From: Gremmenia infestans
Taxonomy: Eukaryota > Ascomycota > Leotiomycetes > Helotiales > Hamatocanthoscyphaceae
Direction of reading: 5' to 3'
Assembly: GCA_032629725.1 (NCBI GenBank)
Contig: JAFEVB010000012.1
Location: 124,001 to 188,000, forward strand
DNA length: 64,000 nucleotides
Shown one piece after another: positions 1-12,391 of this stretch (its first letter is position 1; every line of letters begins with the position of its first letter). The position numbers and the translations under genes are program-made. The notes under the pieces were generated by a model. That model ran no database searches. It was not told the DNA's origin and saw only the letters and a list, made by a program, of their open reading frames with translations.

Positions 1-2106
1 GGAGTCTGCCATGGTGAAACGGAAAAGTTCGAGATCTGCGAAAAAGACACATTCATGTCTTGAATACGGGGCAAAGCAAGATATATACTCTCATAGAGAG
101 CTATCTTACGTAGCCGCGCCGAGCTTCAAGATAACCATGCCTGCCTTATCAAAGCTCACGCACGGCCGGCAGATGCATGCACGGCAGTGTGCTTGACTTA
201 GGGCCCGAGAGAGTTCGGTTATCTATCATTGCTGCGTACTATAACTGCGGCCCTCCCGACAAGAGAGCCGCCAATTATAAACCGCCTAATACAAAAAGCG
301 ATACTTACTCGTATTCTCATCGATTCTTTCGCCACCTGGCGTATGATAAATCGGTGGTGCCGCCGTTTCTATCCCCCGCGAGACAAATCTTTTATCGAGA
401 CGGTCGTAAAACACAATAGGAGATAAGATACCATAATGCCACATACAGTACAGCATTGCAATTGCCATAACGAGTTCAAAATATGGACGTTCTCTCCCAG
501 CGACGACTTCGAGGACCCTGATTGACCAATACCGGCTCTCCAAATGTGAAGAGTGGAGTGGCAGTTGGCGTTGGGGGGAAGTGGGGGATTGCCATTGCCC
601 TGCCCGTCCCGTCGTATTCCGAAGTAAGCTAGCGCCACGGCTTATCTAGACCACATCCATCCCACCATACACATCTTTGTTGGCGTCTTCCATTACGTTT
701 TAGCAATTCATCTCCCTGATATCATCTTATTCCTTATTCTGACCTCAAAGCTCATATCTCACGCCCGCGTTCGACCTTGTCGAACGACACGGCCAAGTAC
801 GTCCTAGTGCCACCAGCACCACGAGGATTTTCTGCTGTACCACTGTCATTCGAGATTATGCATATATCTTCAAACCATCCTTTGCTTGGGATCTAATGAC
901 GCTTGAGGAAAAGCAAAATTGAAATACCATGGAACAGAAGATGAGGGATTATCCTCGACCTGGAGCTGAAGTCCCGAAGGCAACCTTGGATTTCGGGGCG
1001 GACTTCGTATACACTTTGTGCCCAGAGACAGTCTCAAGAAGGTGACAGCAGTGCTACACCCATAGACGGATGTCACTGAACATTCAGATCTCATGATCAA
1101 GCCGTACTTACACCAAAAGCGAGTCGGCTCGGAATAGCTTTATACCGTAACGTTTGTAAAAGCGAGAGAACTCGGAAGAGGAAAAATGCAATAATTCGGC
1201 ATCTACCCCGGATTCAAGTCCAGTCTAATGCAGGGCCAAGGCTTCCCCTTTGTTCCAATCTTGGTGCTACGCTAGATCATGCACCTCCTTTGCTGATCGG
1301 TAGAGGTGTTCGAGTGAGACAGATCACGGGAAGCCGCAGAAGTCCGTGTTGTGCGCCATCTGGGTTTAGAACACATGTAGACCATATCTTGCTTTGTGCA
1401 ACATCGACCTGCGTTTCTCATGGCAAAGAAATACAAAGACAAGCCATTAAGCCACACTATGTACCCTTCCAGAATTTGGTCTTCCCCGGTGTGCAACTCC
1501 GGGGTATTGCGTGTAGTCTTTTGCATGATCTTGCAAAGGCCCCATTGACTTGTTCCCCTCGAGATGTTACACAGGACTCTGTGCTCCCTAATTTTGGGCG
1601 GGTTGGAAATCTTGTCAAGTTATGGATAGGATCAAACGCACTTGCCCGATGTCTCAGCAAGCTTCGGGAAGAGTTTATCAACCATAGCAAATCGTTGATG
1701 GCTCTCCTTAAGAATTTAAGAAGACCCCAACTGCTGTTCTTGTCTTCCTTGATAACCTTTCTATTGTTTGCGCATACCTTCTTTTATATGGGGCATCGAT
1801 AATTTTGTGAACAACACAGATTTGATATCAAAGATGAACAGCTCATCCCACTATTCGGAATCTATCGACAATGATGACCGCACTAACACCAAGCTTGTTC
1901 ACTTCCACCAAATGAGCAACGACGACCCCCCTGAGAAGGCGGTGGATCCATCGATAACGCATGCACCCTACTGGCATCTATTCACTTGCTTTGCTATCTT
2001 CCGGCCACGGAAGGTATCAAAATCGAATGCAGAACAAGCGAGACGTCTTGACCTTGAACAAAGAACTCCAACACCTTCAATAATCCCCGCTCTATCATTT
2101 GCGAAG
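1..2106. other. Gene-poor left edge
   Basis: I see no supportable gene. Several open frames overlap here on both strands, the longest at 1290-1802 (+), but none shows a recognisable domain. The frame upstream of the isochorismatase start is open back to 1768, so part of 1768-2106 could be an N-terminal extension of that gene or its leader. Confidence 0.5.
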
Positions 2107-3072
2107 ATGGGGTCTCAAGTCGATGCTACTCCGTATGCTTGGCCAATCAGTGGCGGCATGAATCCCATGACTAGTGCTCTTGTCATCATTGATATGCAAA
2201 AGGACTGTGAGTACCTCTAGCTCTTTTGATCCTAGTTCATTTGATCCTTTGACAATGCTTAGCTTTAGCGGGCTACCCAAGTGTAAATGTATCTCACCTG
2301 TATGTTGCATGTTCTGAGTACTCACGGTACTGTTAATGTGGAGCTACTCCCACTGTTCTTTTAGAGTTCAACTCACTACATCGTCGCCGTTCGAGTGCAC
2401 GAGATTCGAAGAACATTCAATACTGACTATCCCACAGTCTGCTCCCCCGAAGGCTACTTGGTTCACCAAGGCTATTCCATCGCTCCAGTCCGCGCAGTAA
2501 TTCCACGCATCAAAGAACTCCTCACCATCTTCCGCACTCTCAACTTCCCAATCTACCACACCCGCGAAGGTCACCGTCCCGACCTCTCCACCCTCTCCGC
2601 ACGCGAATTAGCCCGCAGTAGGAACAACCCTTCCGGCCTCGGCATTGGCGACAAAGGGCCCCTAGGTCGGCTGCTTGTTCGAGGTGAATCAGGCCATGAT
2701 ATCATCCCTGAGCTGTATCCCCTCGAGGGTGAGCAAGTCATCGACAAGCCCGGCCGCAGTGCTTTCCAGCATACTGATTTCAAGCTCATGTTGAACATTA
2801 GGGGTATCAAGAACTTGGTAATTTGTGGCGTTACCACGGATGTTTGCGTGCATAGCACGATGCGAGAGGCCAACGATAACAACTTTGATTGCTTGCTCGT
2901 GGAGGATGCGTCGGCTGCGAGCGAGGACCTTCTTCATGCTCATGCGGTTGAGTCTGTGAAAGCTGAGGGTGGGATTTTTGGTGCTGTGGCTACTGTGGAT
3001 AAGGTTCTGGAGGCTTTGGGTGCGAAGCAAGCTAGACTATTTGCGAATGATCAAATCAACAATAATGGTTGA
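2107..3072 (+). CDS. Isochorismatase-family cysteine hydrolase
   Basis: Two exons, 2107-2206 and 2438-3072, give 244 residues, the usual length for this family. The 231-nt intron starts GTGAGT and ends CCCACAG. Splicing restores the continuous stretch VIIDMQKDFCSPEGYLVHQG, which fixes the junction. The catalytic triad is visible: Asp29 in IDMQ, Lys137 in VIDKPGR and Cys170 in TTDVC. The family contains isochorismatases, nicotinamidases and biuret or ureidoacrylate amidohydrolases. The REGHRPDLSTLS and NPSGLGIGDKGPLGRL segments look most like the biuret/RutB-type amidohydrolases, so hydrolysis of a small amide in the cytosol is my inference. An in-frame Met lies upstream at 1834 and the frame stays open, so a longer N terminus is possible, but the family normally begins close to the chosen Met. 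A Zn2Cys6 factor follows 784 bp downstream on the same strand; a regulatory link is possible but unproven. Confidence 0.88.
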
Positions 3073-3856
3073 AGGATATAATTGAGCGGAAGATTGGAGG
3101 CTTGAGCATGATCTTGCAATGTATTTTTTGGCTGGCGTTGCGAGGTTACTTGACAGGGATGATATTCGCCATTGTGTTCATGGGCGGTTTAACGTCTGCA
3201 AGTTAGCTTGCTTATCTTCGGACCAAGGAGTTTTATTGAATGAGATAGTTCATCATATTCGAGTATTAGATGAATTCTGAGTACTAGTGATCTCGATTGT
3301 GGGAAAGTACAAGAATCTTGCTGTTAAGAACTCTAGACATCTTTAGTCTGTGCTTTGGATAATTCAAACCTGCAAAGTAGGCACTGGGATGGTTAATTAC
3401 CTTTAAACTGAAGTCAGTGCTTACAAAGTGCCAAAACGGGTCTATACAGAGGAAGAAAAGCAACTACCAGAAGGTCTCTATGGGGGAGGAAGTCATGTGA
3501 CCGGAATATGAAAAAGAATGATAAAGAGGTTGAAGTTCTATATTTGCAAACTCGACTAAGAATTAGTAAATATAACATAGTACTTACGATATTTTGAGAT
3601 TGGCTTTTCACATCAATTGGTCTCAACACAGAAGATGCAAAACTACTCCGAAGACCCCTTGTTCTGAGCACCGAGATCTTAGACGAACCCCACTTACCCC
3701 GAACTTCTTTTTCAACGATACTCACTCCCCCTTTCTTCCTTCCACAACTGACTTCAGACCTTACGCTCACATATTCATGCTCTACGCCGAGCTGAAACCT
3801 GCTTCGTAATATGATTAATGAGGTTTCACTTTTAAAATTCGTAATAGCTCCCCAAA
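3073..3856. other. Intergenic between hydrolase and regulator
   Basis: No gene is supported. The stretch holds the hydrolase 3' region and the promoter and leader of the Zn2Cys6 gene. A 151-codon minus-strand frame (3414-3869) overlaps the start of that gene and shows no domain. Confidence 0.5.
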
Positions 3857-6094
3857 ATGGCTCAATCAAGATCTACATCCAGTACCGACGGTATCCTGAC
3901 ACGACGCCGAAATGGACTTCAACCTGCATGTGAGCCATGTAGGAAGGCCAAAGTACGCTGTAATCACGCATCCACAGAATCAGTGTGTTCCAGATGCAGA
4001 AAACGCCAAACCCCAGACATCTGTATATTTCTTGACGCACCCATGGCAGGCCAATCCTCTCGAGCCCCCACGAAAGCAAAACCTCGTGCCCGACCCCATG
4101 CCTCAAGTCCCCGTGTCGGAGCTCCTTTTTCGGGTACACAAAACCCGCGTAACGGTTATCGTTCTCCATCAGAACGGGGTTACAGCTGTTCGGGGTTCTT
4201 CGGCTCTACTAGCTTTTCAGCTACAATTCATGAAGCAACAAATTCGTTGAAAGATATCGAGTTCGATTTCAATGATGATTTTGAGACTCCTGGGATAGAC
4301 TGCAAGATGGGTGCCAATGTGCTAAAGCAACTACCCAGCCTACCCCTATGTGAAAAGCTACTGGGACTATATCAGACGAATTCGGGGGAGGTTGGCTTCC
4401 CGCAAGCTATTGTCATGAATATGTTCCAGATACTTCGGGCCTCGTATCCCAACATATGGGACGAAAGACCGGAATTAAAAGATCTCCTAGTCACAGCGAG
4501 ATCGATTACCAAGAATACTCATGTTCCACTTAGCACCGCAGATGCAGCTGATGAGTGGAAGACATTGTTCGCTGAAAATGTCAGGTGGGAAGCTGTAGGT
4601 ATTTTGTTCTGTGCATTTACTTATGGTATATTATCTCTTAGCCACAAGGACATTCTCTTTTCTGTAGAGAGTGAGCTCAAAATGGACAGAAAGAAGTACC
4701 TTCTTGTGATGAAGGGCTGCATTGAAAGTTGCATTTCTATCTGTCGGAAGGGGCCTAGTGCTGTCAGCACTTTGCTTTGCAACCTTCTGTATAAGAACTT
4801 TCTGCTGGAGACTGTTATACATGGTGATTCCTGTTCGCCTCCTCATCCAAAAGGGAAAGTAATACCGCTAACTTAAAGTCCAGCTATCTCTGCTTGGCGG
4901 CTTCATCACGACCTTGTGGCAATGTCCACAGCTCTGGGTCTACACTGCTATCAAGGAACTTCAGAAGTTACAATACATTCTGAAATGACTAAAAAGCTAA
5001 GCGCAAATTGCTTCTGGAGCGACAAAGAAATTGCCATGTTTACAGGGAGACCCCCTGCTCTGAGCCGCCGGTATCACTCGTGTCCTCTTCCTTTAGACAT
5101 CAGTGATGAGGCTCTAATAGCCGGCGGCGATACTCTTCAGGCAGAAATCAACGCCCTTGATGAACATGGCTGGAACACGAAAGGCATGATGCACAACGCG
5201 ACAATCTCTAGGATGATGACACTCGCGGCGATAATACAAGATGAAATCATGGAATTGATTTTTGGTAATCAAGAGCATTTTTCAATGGATCGTGTCAGGT
5301 TAGTCTAGCAGTGGCTTTCTAATGAGGTACTAATTATCGGAATAGTGCTCTCAAGAAAAAGGCATATGAGATTTACACCCATGTCCCAGGCGTCCTCAAT
5401 GTCACCAAGGAGAGTCTTGTCGATATGGAATCCGACTTACTCATGTGGAGATTCTTATTCGGCCGTCTCGATTATCTACGGATACATTTCTTACTCGAGA
5501 GGCTGTCTCATGAGCGTGGGAATGAAGGCAAGCAAAGATTGCTGGAGGCTGCAAGGGAAATTGCGGATTTGACGGTTTTCATCTGGCTGCAGCGAGATCG
5601 TTCTGTTGGGCGGCATTACGATTATGACTACATCGTATGTTGAATATTACATTCTGTAACTTTAATCACTAAACAATATGTACTAACTAATATAGATAAT
5701 GTGCTACGGCATGCCCTCGACCGGTATCCTCTGCGCATCCCTCCTCAAACAGACCCAGCAGCCACAATCCATTCCTGCCGCCGAGAAATTGCCCACGGCC
5801 GACGTAGTCCAAATACTCAGCCTCATGATCAGCTTCTTAGAATGGGTCAAGCCTTCCGCATTAGGCAATTACAAGCTCTGCGAACGCATGGCAAAAGTGA
5901 TCCGTCGCGTGCTAGACCAAGTCTTTGAACCTCCACCATCACAAGAAACCCCAGGAGAAAACGAAACCGCGTGGCCAGCAGACGAAACACTAACTTGGAC
6001 AGACATGGTAGACGAAATGAACGATTGGGACTGGTTGAATAGCATTGACTGGAGTCGAGGGCCTCATATGGAGTTTTCTTCAATGCCCATATGA
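3857..6094 (+). CDS. Zn2Cys6 transcription factor
   Basis: Four exons (3857-4823, 4884-5298, 5346-5634, 5696-6094) encode 689 residues. Introns are 60, 47 and 61 nt, and each has a CTAAC/CTAAT-type branch site. Residues about 25-58 form a Gal4-type binuclear zinc cluster: CEPCRKAKVRC, then a spacer, CSRC and a final Cys in DICIF. A proline/serine-rich linker follows. The middle is a helical region with a tryptophan-containing motif at the first splice junction (ISAWRLHHDL) and LGLH downstream, as is common in fungal regulators. The tail is acidic and rich in tryptophan (WPADETLTW, DWDWLNSIDW), which resembles an activation domain. Such proteins bind CGG-containing sites in the nucleus as regulators of metabolism. 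The target is unknown; the hydrolase upstream is the nearest candidate. The start sits in a good context (CAAAATGGC). Confidence 0.9.
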
Positions 6095-7949
6095 AGATTA
6101 TTCATCTAATAGCCACGGCGGATTTTCGAATGCAAGCTCATGCTTCGGTTCCGTCAACGGGTCCTCCTGAACAAATCCCTCATCTTGCTAGACGAAATTG
6201 CCTGCCTGGCCTGTGGTCTCAATGTGTTTGAGCAAATTTGTCACGTTTTGCTTGCGTCTTTCCTCCTCGGGGCATTTACGTTTTTGAATAATGATTTCAC
6301 TAGAGTCCACAGACTTGACTTTTCATCTGGCTAGTTTTGATGTTTCAAATTTGGGGGGTTAGTAAGTGAGCAGACCGGATGGGTTGGGATGGTACATTGG
6401 TACGGTGTACATGGTGAGGGACTTGGTGCTCGCACGGTAGTGTTAAGATAAGGGGAAAGAGCAAATATGGCTCTGCAGGATTTGCGTATGGTATACGTAG
6501 AACGGGGATATCGAGAAGTGGGAACTTTTGAATAGTTTTGGGGACGAAGAGCTTGGTACCTGGACTGAAACATTGGAATTGTTTTATGACGAACTTCCCG
6601 CCCACACTCCCAAGATGAGTGATGACACAATTCTACTATAACTGGTGTTTCTTGATCTAGGTATCTTATTACCATAGGAGTAAGTTCTCGTTTATCCCAA
6701 TCAGTCAAGATCTAACTCGAGCCGCAGAAGATGGTCGAACCTATAATCATGGTTGGCATATTCGTCGCCGCAATACAATTTCTTATTGGTATACGAGTTA
6801 ATAACGACACATTCCGATGTGCAATAAATCTATTACGACCTATTGAAAACCAGAATGTATAGATGGTAGGGTTACCTAGCTAGTGTGAACAGTTTGGAAA
6901 TAGCGAGATACGACAACTTGTCTGGACCCTGGTTTTGTTATATGATATTGACAACAAACTCTCCAAGTCACTTATTAAAGGAAAAGCAGTTTAGGGAATG
7001 GAATTCAGATAGAAAAGTTTGGATTTCCTAAAATAAAAGACTGAAACGATGTGTTCCTGGTATTTGAAAATGATACGTTGGAATCGACAGATACCGCGAG
7101 AATTAGGTGCGGGGCTGGAAGAATTATGAGAAAGGCTCGAAGGAGAAGGGGGAATGGGGGAATGGGCAATGAGTTTGGGATGTGGGATACGCGGGGATGG
7201 AGAATGAAAACTAGCCGAGTGTGAGTCCGAAGAATTATGTCAACGTTACGTAGTGTGGATGTGATTTGCAGTTCTGACAATTGCGGGGGGTCTGAAATAG
7301 GAAGTAGCTCAAGGTAGGAGACCTGGATGCACTCCGGTTTCACTTTGTAATCTTCCCCGGAAATTGTTGTTCTCATTGGAGCTTTAAGATAGTCTGTGTA
7401 CAGTATCGATGTCGATCAAACGGTTCTGATTGTTCTTTGCATTGCATTGAGTTCGGACCTTTTTGCGGTCAGCGCTTTAACCCTGCACTCTCTCGTCATC
7501 GCTGGGGGAGACGTTGGTTGGGTGTTGCTGGTAGTGAACTCGATGGTAGAGGTGGTAAGCAAGAGTGGCATAGGACGGTATGTAAAATTTGAGACTTTTG
7601 TGTATAGAGCCTTGGTAGGTCTTTAATGCAGGTCGATCTCGGCGTTGGCGGGTTGTCTCTAGATGAATTTTGATTGGTATTCCGAAGTTGCTAAATAGCA
7701 TGAGTTATTATACATAGTATTCCAGGTGGTAGAAATGTACGACACGCTTTTGATCAAAGCCAGCTCTGTAGGGTTATTGAGGAACCAAATCCAGCTCTGA
7801 AAATCTACCCTCCTTAGGTCAGATATAGTAATTCCTACTTTTCTGAAGCTCTTCCGAAGTCGTAAGAAGTTTCATCATTGGTGGCTTCGTATCTTCGTAG
7901 GCTTCCAGCTTGGTCCTCGAAACATCGTTCCTTCCTGGCATCATTCCTC
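6095..7949. other. Gene-free stretch
   Basis: Only short open frames without domains are present (for example 6331-6708 minus and 7005-7376 minus). I see no RNA gene and no repeat. It holds the 3' ends of two convergent genes. Confidence 0.5.
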
Positions 7950-9074
7950 TCAACGCCTCGCCTGAGTGCCTCTCTTCCCCCTACCCGCATCATCGGATTC
8001 TTCATCGTCGTTTTCGTGACCCTCTGGAAACACCCCGGAACTGGCCCTCGTGGAATGAAGCATACCCTGCCTTGAGGGTGTATAACCCCCATTTCCACCA
8101 ACCAGCGCAAAGCTCGAGAGATCACTACCGATAGTACTCACGCTCACCCTCCGACTCCATCTCTCATCCCTCTCTACAACCGGTAATTCCAACCTCCCCG
8201 CATTTTGTCGCTCTGCTTCACTCCTTGCCTGCTCTGCCTGTTTTTGAGAAGTTTCGTGATACTCCGGCCTTCGGCCTGCGCCCTGCTGTATTTGAGGACC
8301 CACAAGGCTGATCGGGCTGGGACTTGAATCTCGCGCGCGCATGGATGGCGTGTTAGGCAAGATGTTGATTGCAGGTAAACCGCTGTGGGTAGGAATGCGT
8401 GGTGGCGGTGGCGGTGGGTTAAGGTTGGGTGCTGAGGAAGAGCGTTTGGCTATTGGGGCACGATTGCCGGGAACAGGATGCGATTTCAGCGCTACGGCCC
8501 CGTAATCTTGACCGCCGGGACCGGCAGAGAGTGCAGTTACGGGCCGCGGCTCTTGAGTTACGAATGGTCCTGCTATTCCAGAACGGACTGAAGGTGCTAC
8601 CGGTCGGCTAGGACCCATACCCATAGAGGTGAAGGGAGGTGAGTCATAGTCCTTGGGTTTTCTGCGTTTTAGATGTAGAAACAAAAGTACTGAAATCCCG
8701 ATCAGAAGGAGAGCTATGAAGCCCCCAAGAGCTGTAGTAATCACGAAATTTCTTTCGGTGAGTGTAGCGTTGCTTTCGAGTAGTGAGGTTTCGGCAGCAA
8801 GGGCAGATAATATCGTTGAATTCGGAGATGATGTGATATCTGTGACTGGAAGGCTGGTAGTAGTGAGGGTAGAAACTAAACTTGAAGGTAATGTGGATGT
8901 TGTAATGGTAGTCAGGTTTAGAATTGTGGCTACAGTTGTGATCGTTGAGTTATTCAAAGTAACCGGTGGCGGACATAGGGCAATGCCTGGGATCGTGCAG
9001 CTTGGATCAGACGCTGTTGAGGATGTTCGAATTTCAGTATTCCCTCCTCCGTCTTGTCTCTTCGGGTATGACAT
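7950..9074 (-). CDS. Single-pass membrane protein, Ser/Thr-rich ectodomain
   Basis: This is a single-exon gene of 374 residues. Residues 1-108 are Ser/Thr-rich with several N-glycosylation sequons (NNST, NLTT, NSTI, NATL), which suggests a glycosylated outer part. Residues 111-134 form one strongly hydrophobic segment, followed at once by the basic stop-transfer cluster KRRKP. The remaining ~235 residues are proline-, serine- and arginine-rich and probably disordered in the cytosol, with a run of six prolines and a YHETSQKQAEQARSEAERQ helix. The layout recalls Mid2/Wsc-type cell-wall stress sensors or the many uncharacterised fungal proteins with a mucin-like ectodomain. I see no WSC cysteine domain, and only two early cysteines (CTIPGIALC). 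No cleaved signal peptide is obvious, so topology is inferred. Function is unknown. Confidence 0.75.
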   Translation of the reverse strand: MSYPKRQDGGGNTEIRTSSTASDPSCTIPGIALCPPPVTLNNSTITTVATILNLTTITTSTLPSSLVSTLTTTSLPVTDITSSPNSTILSALAAETSLLESNATLTERNFVITTALGGFIALLLIGISVLLFLHLKRRKPKDYDSPPFTSMGMGPSRPVAPSVRSGIAGPFVTQEPRPVTALSAGPGGQDYGAVALKSHPVPGNRAPIAKRSSSAPNLNPPPPPPRIPTHSGLPAINILPNTPSMRARDSSPSPISLVGPQIQQGAGRRPEYHETSQKQAEQARSEAERQNAGRLELPVVERDERWSRRVSVSTIGSDLSSFALVGGNGGYTPSRQGMLHSTRASSGVFPEGHENDDEESDDAGRGKRGTQARR

Positions 9075-10710
9075 CCAATTCCAAATGGTTTGAGCAGTTG
9101 TATAATCCTTCTTCCTTTCTAACGGATGGGGAAAGGGTCGTAGATTGCATCAGGCAGCGTGTCTAGTACCACGTAGAGAACGTATACTACTTCGTCTTCA
9201 CAGAAGGAAAAATAACGCCTGCACAGCATTGAAATGAATGTGGTTCTTCTCGATGGTCTCCTGCTTCAGACCATCCGCATACGAGAAAGTGAAAGTGTCG
9301 AGATACATGAATGATTACAAGGTTCAATGAAAGTCAATTCCAAATACATGGCGTATCGGGAAGGCATGAAGCAAAAAAGAGCAAGCCCACATGGGATGCA
9401 GCGGAGTAAAAGGATATAAGAGGTACTAAGCTACCCTAAAAAAAATAAGACTCTTTGCATGGAAGGCAATATCAGTTTGACAATGTTCGGACGGAATTCT
9501 TCCACGCCGAGGTCTCGTGTAGCATCTTTCGACCACACAACCTTTTAAGATCTGCCTATTAAGACTATGGGTATAGATCTCACTTTACCCTCATCATTTG
9601 TCAGAGTAGTATCAGCGTAACGCTTTCCATCACTTCAAGACAGCGGCGAACCGTTAGTCTACACCAATGAGAGTGCACGTGATGCGAATATCCAAAAGGA
9701 GAGATCTTTCTCAGGGGGATGGGGATCTTTGAGACGGGTGGCCGGCCTTCATAATCTGAAAGAGACGCCAAGTGCCAGAGAATCTGTACGGAATGTCGTG
9801 TGGTTGCTGGAAGATCGCATTGCAAGGAGCACTTATCAAGATTAATATTGCCCGTTCGGTGCCTTGCAGTTGATCAAGCATGTATCAGAGACGAAGCGCG
9901 TAATGCAAAGCCTCCTGGAAAGACATCATCCACTCATAGCCAAGAGACTCGTGAGGATAGAGTGAGTCAGATCTGTTGACTTGTGCAATTGACGAGGATC
10001 CGGCAAGATTAAGCGCATAGTTGTCAAAAGCGAAAGCAAAAGACAAGGAATGGAGGAAAGAAATAAAGAAGGCGACTTAAGGTCACATGACATGCCATGC
10101 CTAATCTGGAGTAGCTTGTTATCAGAGATTCTATCCGGACCTCAAGCTTTTTTAATTTCATATTCCTCTCTTCATCAAATCTTTCACAGCTTCCAACCCC
10201 TTGTTCCGTTTTTGGAACGCTTGTATTGAACTATGTATTTCTATTAAGAACAGCAACTCTCTTTCTTGGTCGGCCACTGATCCGATATTTGCCTTGGCAG
10301 TGGAAAACGCCGGGAAAGCCCTCCCTCTTTTTTTATAAGTAATATCAGCTGGCCTTGTTGGACGAGTGATATTTTGAAGCTAAGTTGACCACATTTACTT
10401 TCGTATTTTGGAAAGGCAGTAAGTGAATCTCGTTTGTTTTCATCTGTCTGGAACGGTGTTTCTTTTTGAGATAACTCAAGCTTGTCCGTAAAGCTGGTAC
10501 GTGCAAAATATCCAATATTACTCTTGTGACTAACGCAAGTAAGGTCCATACGAAGTCATGACATATATTTGATGACTTTGGGATTTATTTAAATATTTTT
10601 GTATCAGTTCGGTATTCGCATGCGGGGTCTAAGATCTCGTCGCCAGCCAAAATTTCTGCGGCACTTGCGCCCGTGGACCGCGGTTCATGAACACCCGGCT
10701 CCTTCCATAA
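9075..10710. other. Gene-free stretch
   Basis: No gene is supported. Short frames such as 9601-9825 minus and 10244-10549 minus lack domains. The stretch contains the promoter of the membrane-protein gene and the left edge of the decayed acetyltransferase. Confidence 0.5.
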
Positions 10711-11910
10711 TAGGAATTATTCGCTAATCGGAGAGGGAAAAAGCGCCCATGGGAAGTGCGCCTCCCCTGCAACGATTTTCAAGACTGCGTCGACTTCGTT
10801 GTTGACAAATCTGAAGGAGATAAGGCTCTTGCGAATCTTTTCGAGGATTCTCACAACGAGTGGTCTGATGCTCATGATACGGGCAAGGCTTGGTGGAAGC
10901 TTGAAATTGTAAATGGGACTCCTGCAATGCAACTTTCGCCTATCATCGCTCTATTGGTGAACTCTCTTGACACGCCTCCCATAGACCTTCTGGGCTGCCC
11001 GCGGTGAGAAGCAAACATCTTCGCAACCGAGGCTTACAGCTGCCTCAACGCTCATACCGGTATCAACAAGAACGCTCCACCATATCTCTCGGACCAGATC
11101 GACGAGAAGCTTTCGTGGCCTTGAACCATCTCGAAACTTGTTCTTTGGCACATTATTGATTGTTCATCATTAAGAACCACTCTCTCTTCGCAGACGCGAC
11201 TTTCTCAAAAGCACACCCGACTGTGATCAAGCCGCTGCCGAAGGAAAAGCGGACCGTGACGAGAGTCCAAGTCTTACGGATAAAAAAGGACGGCGTGGAA
11301 AAATGTTTGGAGGGCTGCCGCCAACACCCTACTTCGTTTACAGCAATACTTCAGACCATGGTTCTAGTCACTCTGGCTACAAGTATCTAGCCTAAGGCAA
11401 AATTTGGATTCTCAAGACCTGCTATCAACATTGGACCATTGCTAAGGGTTGATCCTGGCCGAGACGTTTCTGTGAAAGGGGCTAGTCAGAATGCTCGGAA
11501 GCAACTAATTGGCAAATACCGCGCTGCTGGTAGTGGAACCTCGTCAGAGTGAGATCTTTTCGAGATGTCCAGTTCAATGCTTCTACTTTTTGGGAGCTGG
11601 CGAGGAGTTACAAAGCACATTTGAAGAAGACCTGGAAATCTCGGAAGCTGGTACGAAATTTTTTAATTGGTACACTTGTAGGCTCCTTGGAGAAGAGAAC
11701 GAGCAACTTGGTACTTTCTATGGTCTAGGGCTCTAATGGAAGAATGATTTCTTGAGTCCAATCCCTGGCGTCTATGAACCACGACAAGAATGGCTAACGA
11801 GGGTTGGACAACTCGAGACGGAGGCTTTTCTGCTGGCCAGATTCGGACCGCGCTTTCTGACTCTGGAATTATATTTGATTCTTATAGTGTTTTACAACCT
11901 TCGCTATAGC
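10711..11910 (+). pseudogene. Decayed alcohol-acetyltransferase-like gene
   Basis: Pieces of one protein family appear in order on the + strand but in different frames. From about 10714 an open segment reads WEVRLPCNDFQDCVDFVV and later WWKLEIVNG, as in the N-terminal half of fungal alcohol O-acetyltransferase (AATase, condensation-like) proteins. A frame change then gives FAYHRSIGEL near 10933-10962, at the place of the family's catalytic HHxxxDG motif; here it is H-R-S-I-G-E and is followed by a stop. The segment at 11160-11390 ends in QHPTSFTAILQTMVLVTLAT, which matches the C-R-x(n)-T-x-L-T-A-L-L-H type region. Another frame carries FWELARSYKAHLKKTW near 11590. At least three frame changes and several stops mean no functional enzyme. 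Introns cannot explain the altered catalytic motif. Family assignment is from memory of motifs only; both ends are approximate. Confidence 0.6.
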
Positions 11911-12391
11911 AAGTCGCTGCTACCTGAAAGAGCCTCGCGGTGGCATCAATCTATAATGTGCCAGGCAGCGAGGGGCTTTAAAAGTCAACCATACTGAGTG
12001 CCGCTTTTTTCTTTCACATTTGGAGCTTTCTCACACAGTGGCCGAAAATTCAAGCCATGGATTGGTTACATCTGCAAGTCTGCCTTGAGGTTGTATGCGA
12101 TTGGCCGGTTCAACCAAATCTGCCCTCAGGCCCCTCCTGCAGCCCTCGAGAATCTGCACGCGAAACCGCCCATGCCCTCGAGTTAAAGATCCGCCCTCGT
12201 GGCGACGGTCGCGAAGGATGAAAATCTCATTCATGTCCGGAATTTCACACTTTTGGGGTAGTGGTCAATTGCATCGATTTTGGCAAGCTTATTCTTCCTT
12301 CCCTTGCCGAACAATTCATTGCCCGTGCCACTCATAGCCTTACTCCACAAGTCCAACCGCAACTAGAATCAGGCTACGAGTCTGAATCAAA
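11911..12391. other. Leader/promoter of zinc-finger gene
   Basis: No separate gene is supported. Short overlapping frames exist on both strands. The stretch probably holds the promoter and leader of the gene starting at 12392. Confidence 0.4.

Noticed and set aside
1209..1225. Sequence resembling a tRNA B box (GGATTCAAGTCC)
   Set aside because: No T-stem pairing around it and no A box or acceptor stem at the right distance.
1290..1802. 170-codon open frame near the left edge
   Set aside because: No domain, mixed low-quality composition, overlapping frames on the other strand; no splice partner found.
6331..6708. 125-codon minus-strand frame
   Set aside because: No recognisable domain and no supporting context; likely chance.
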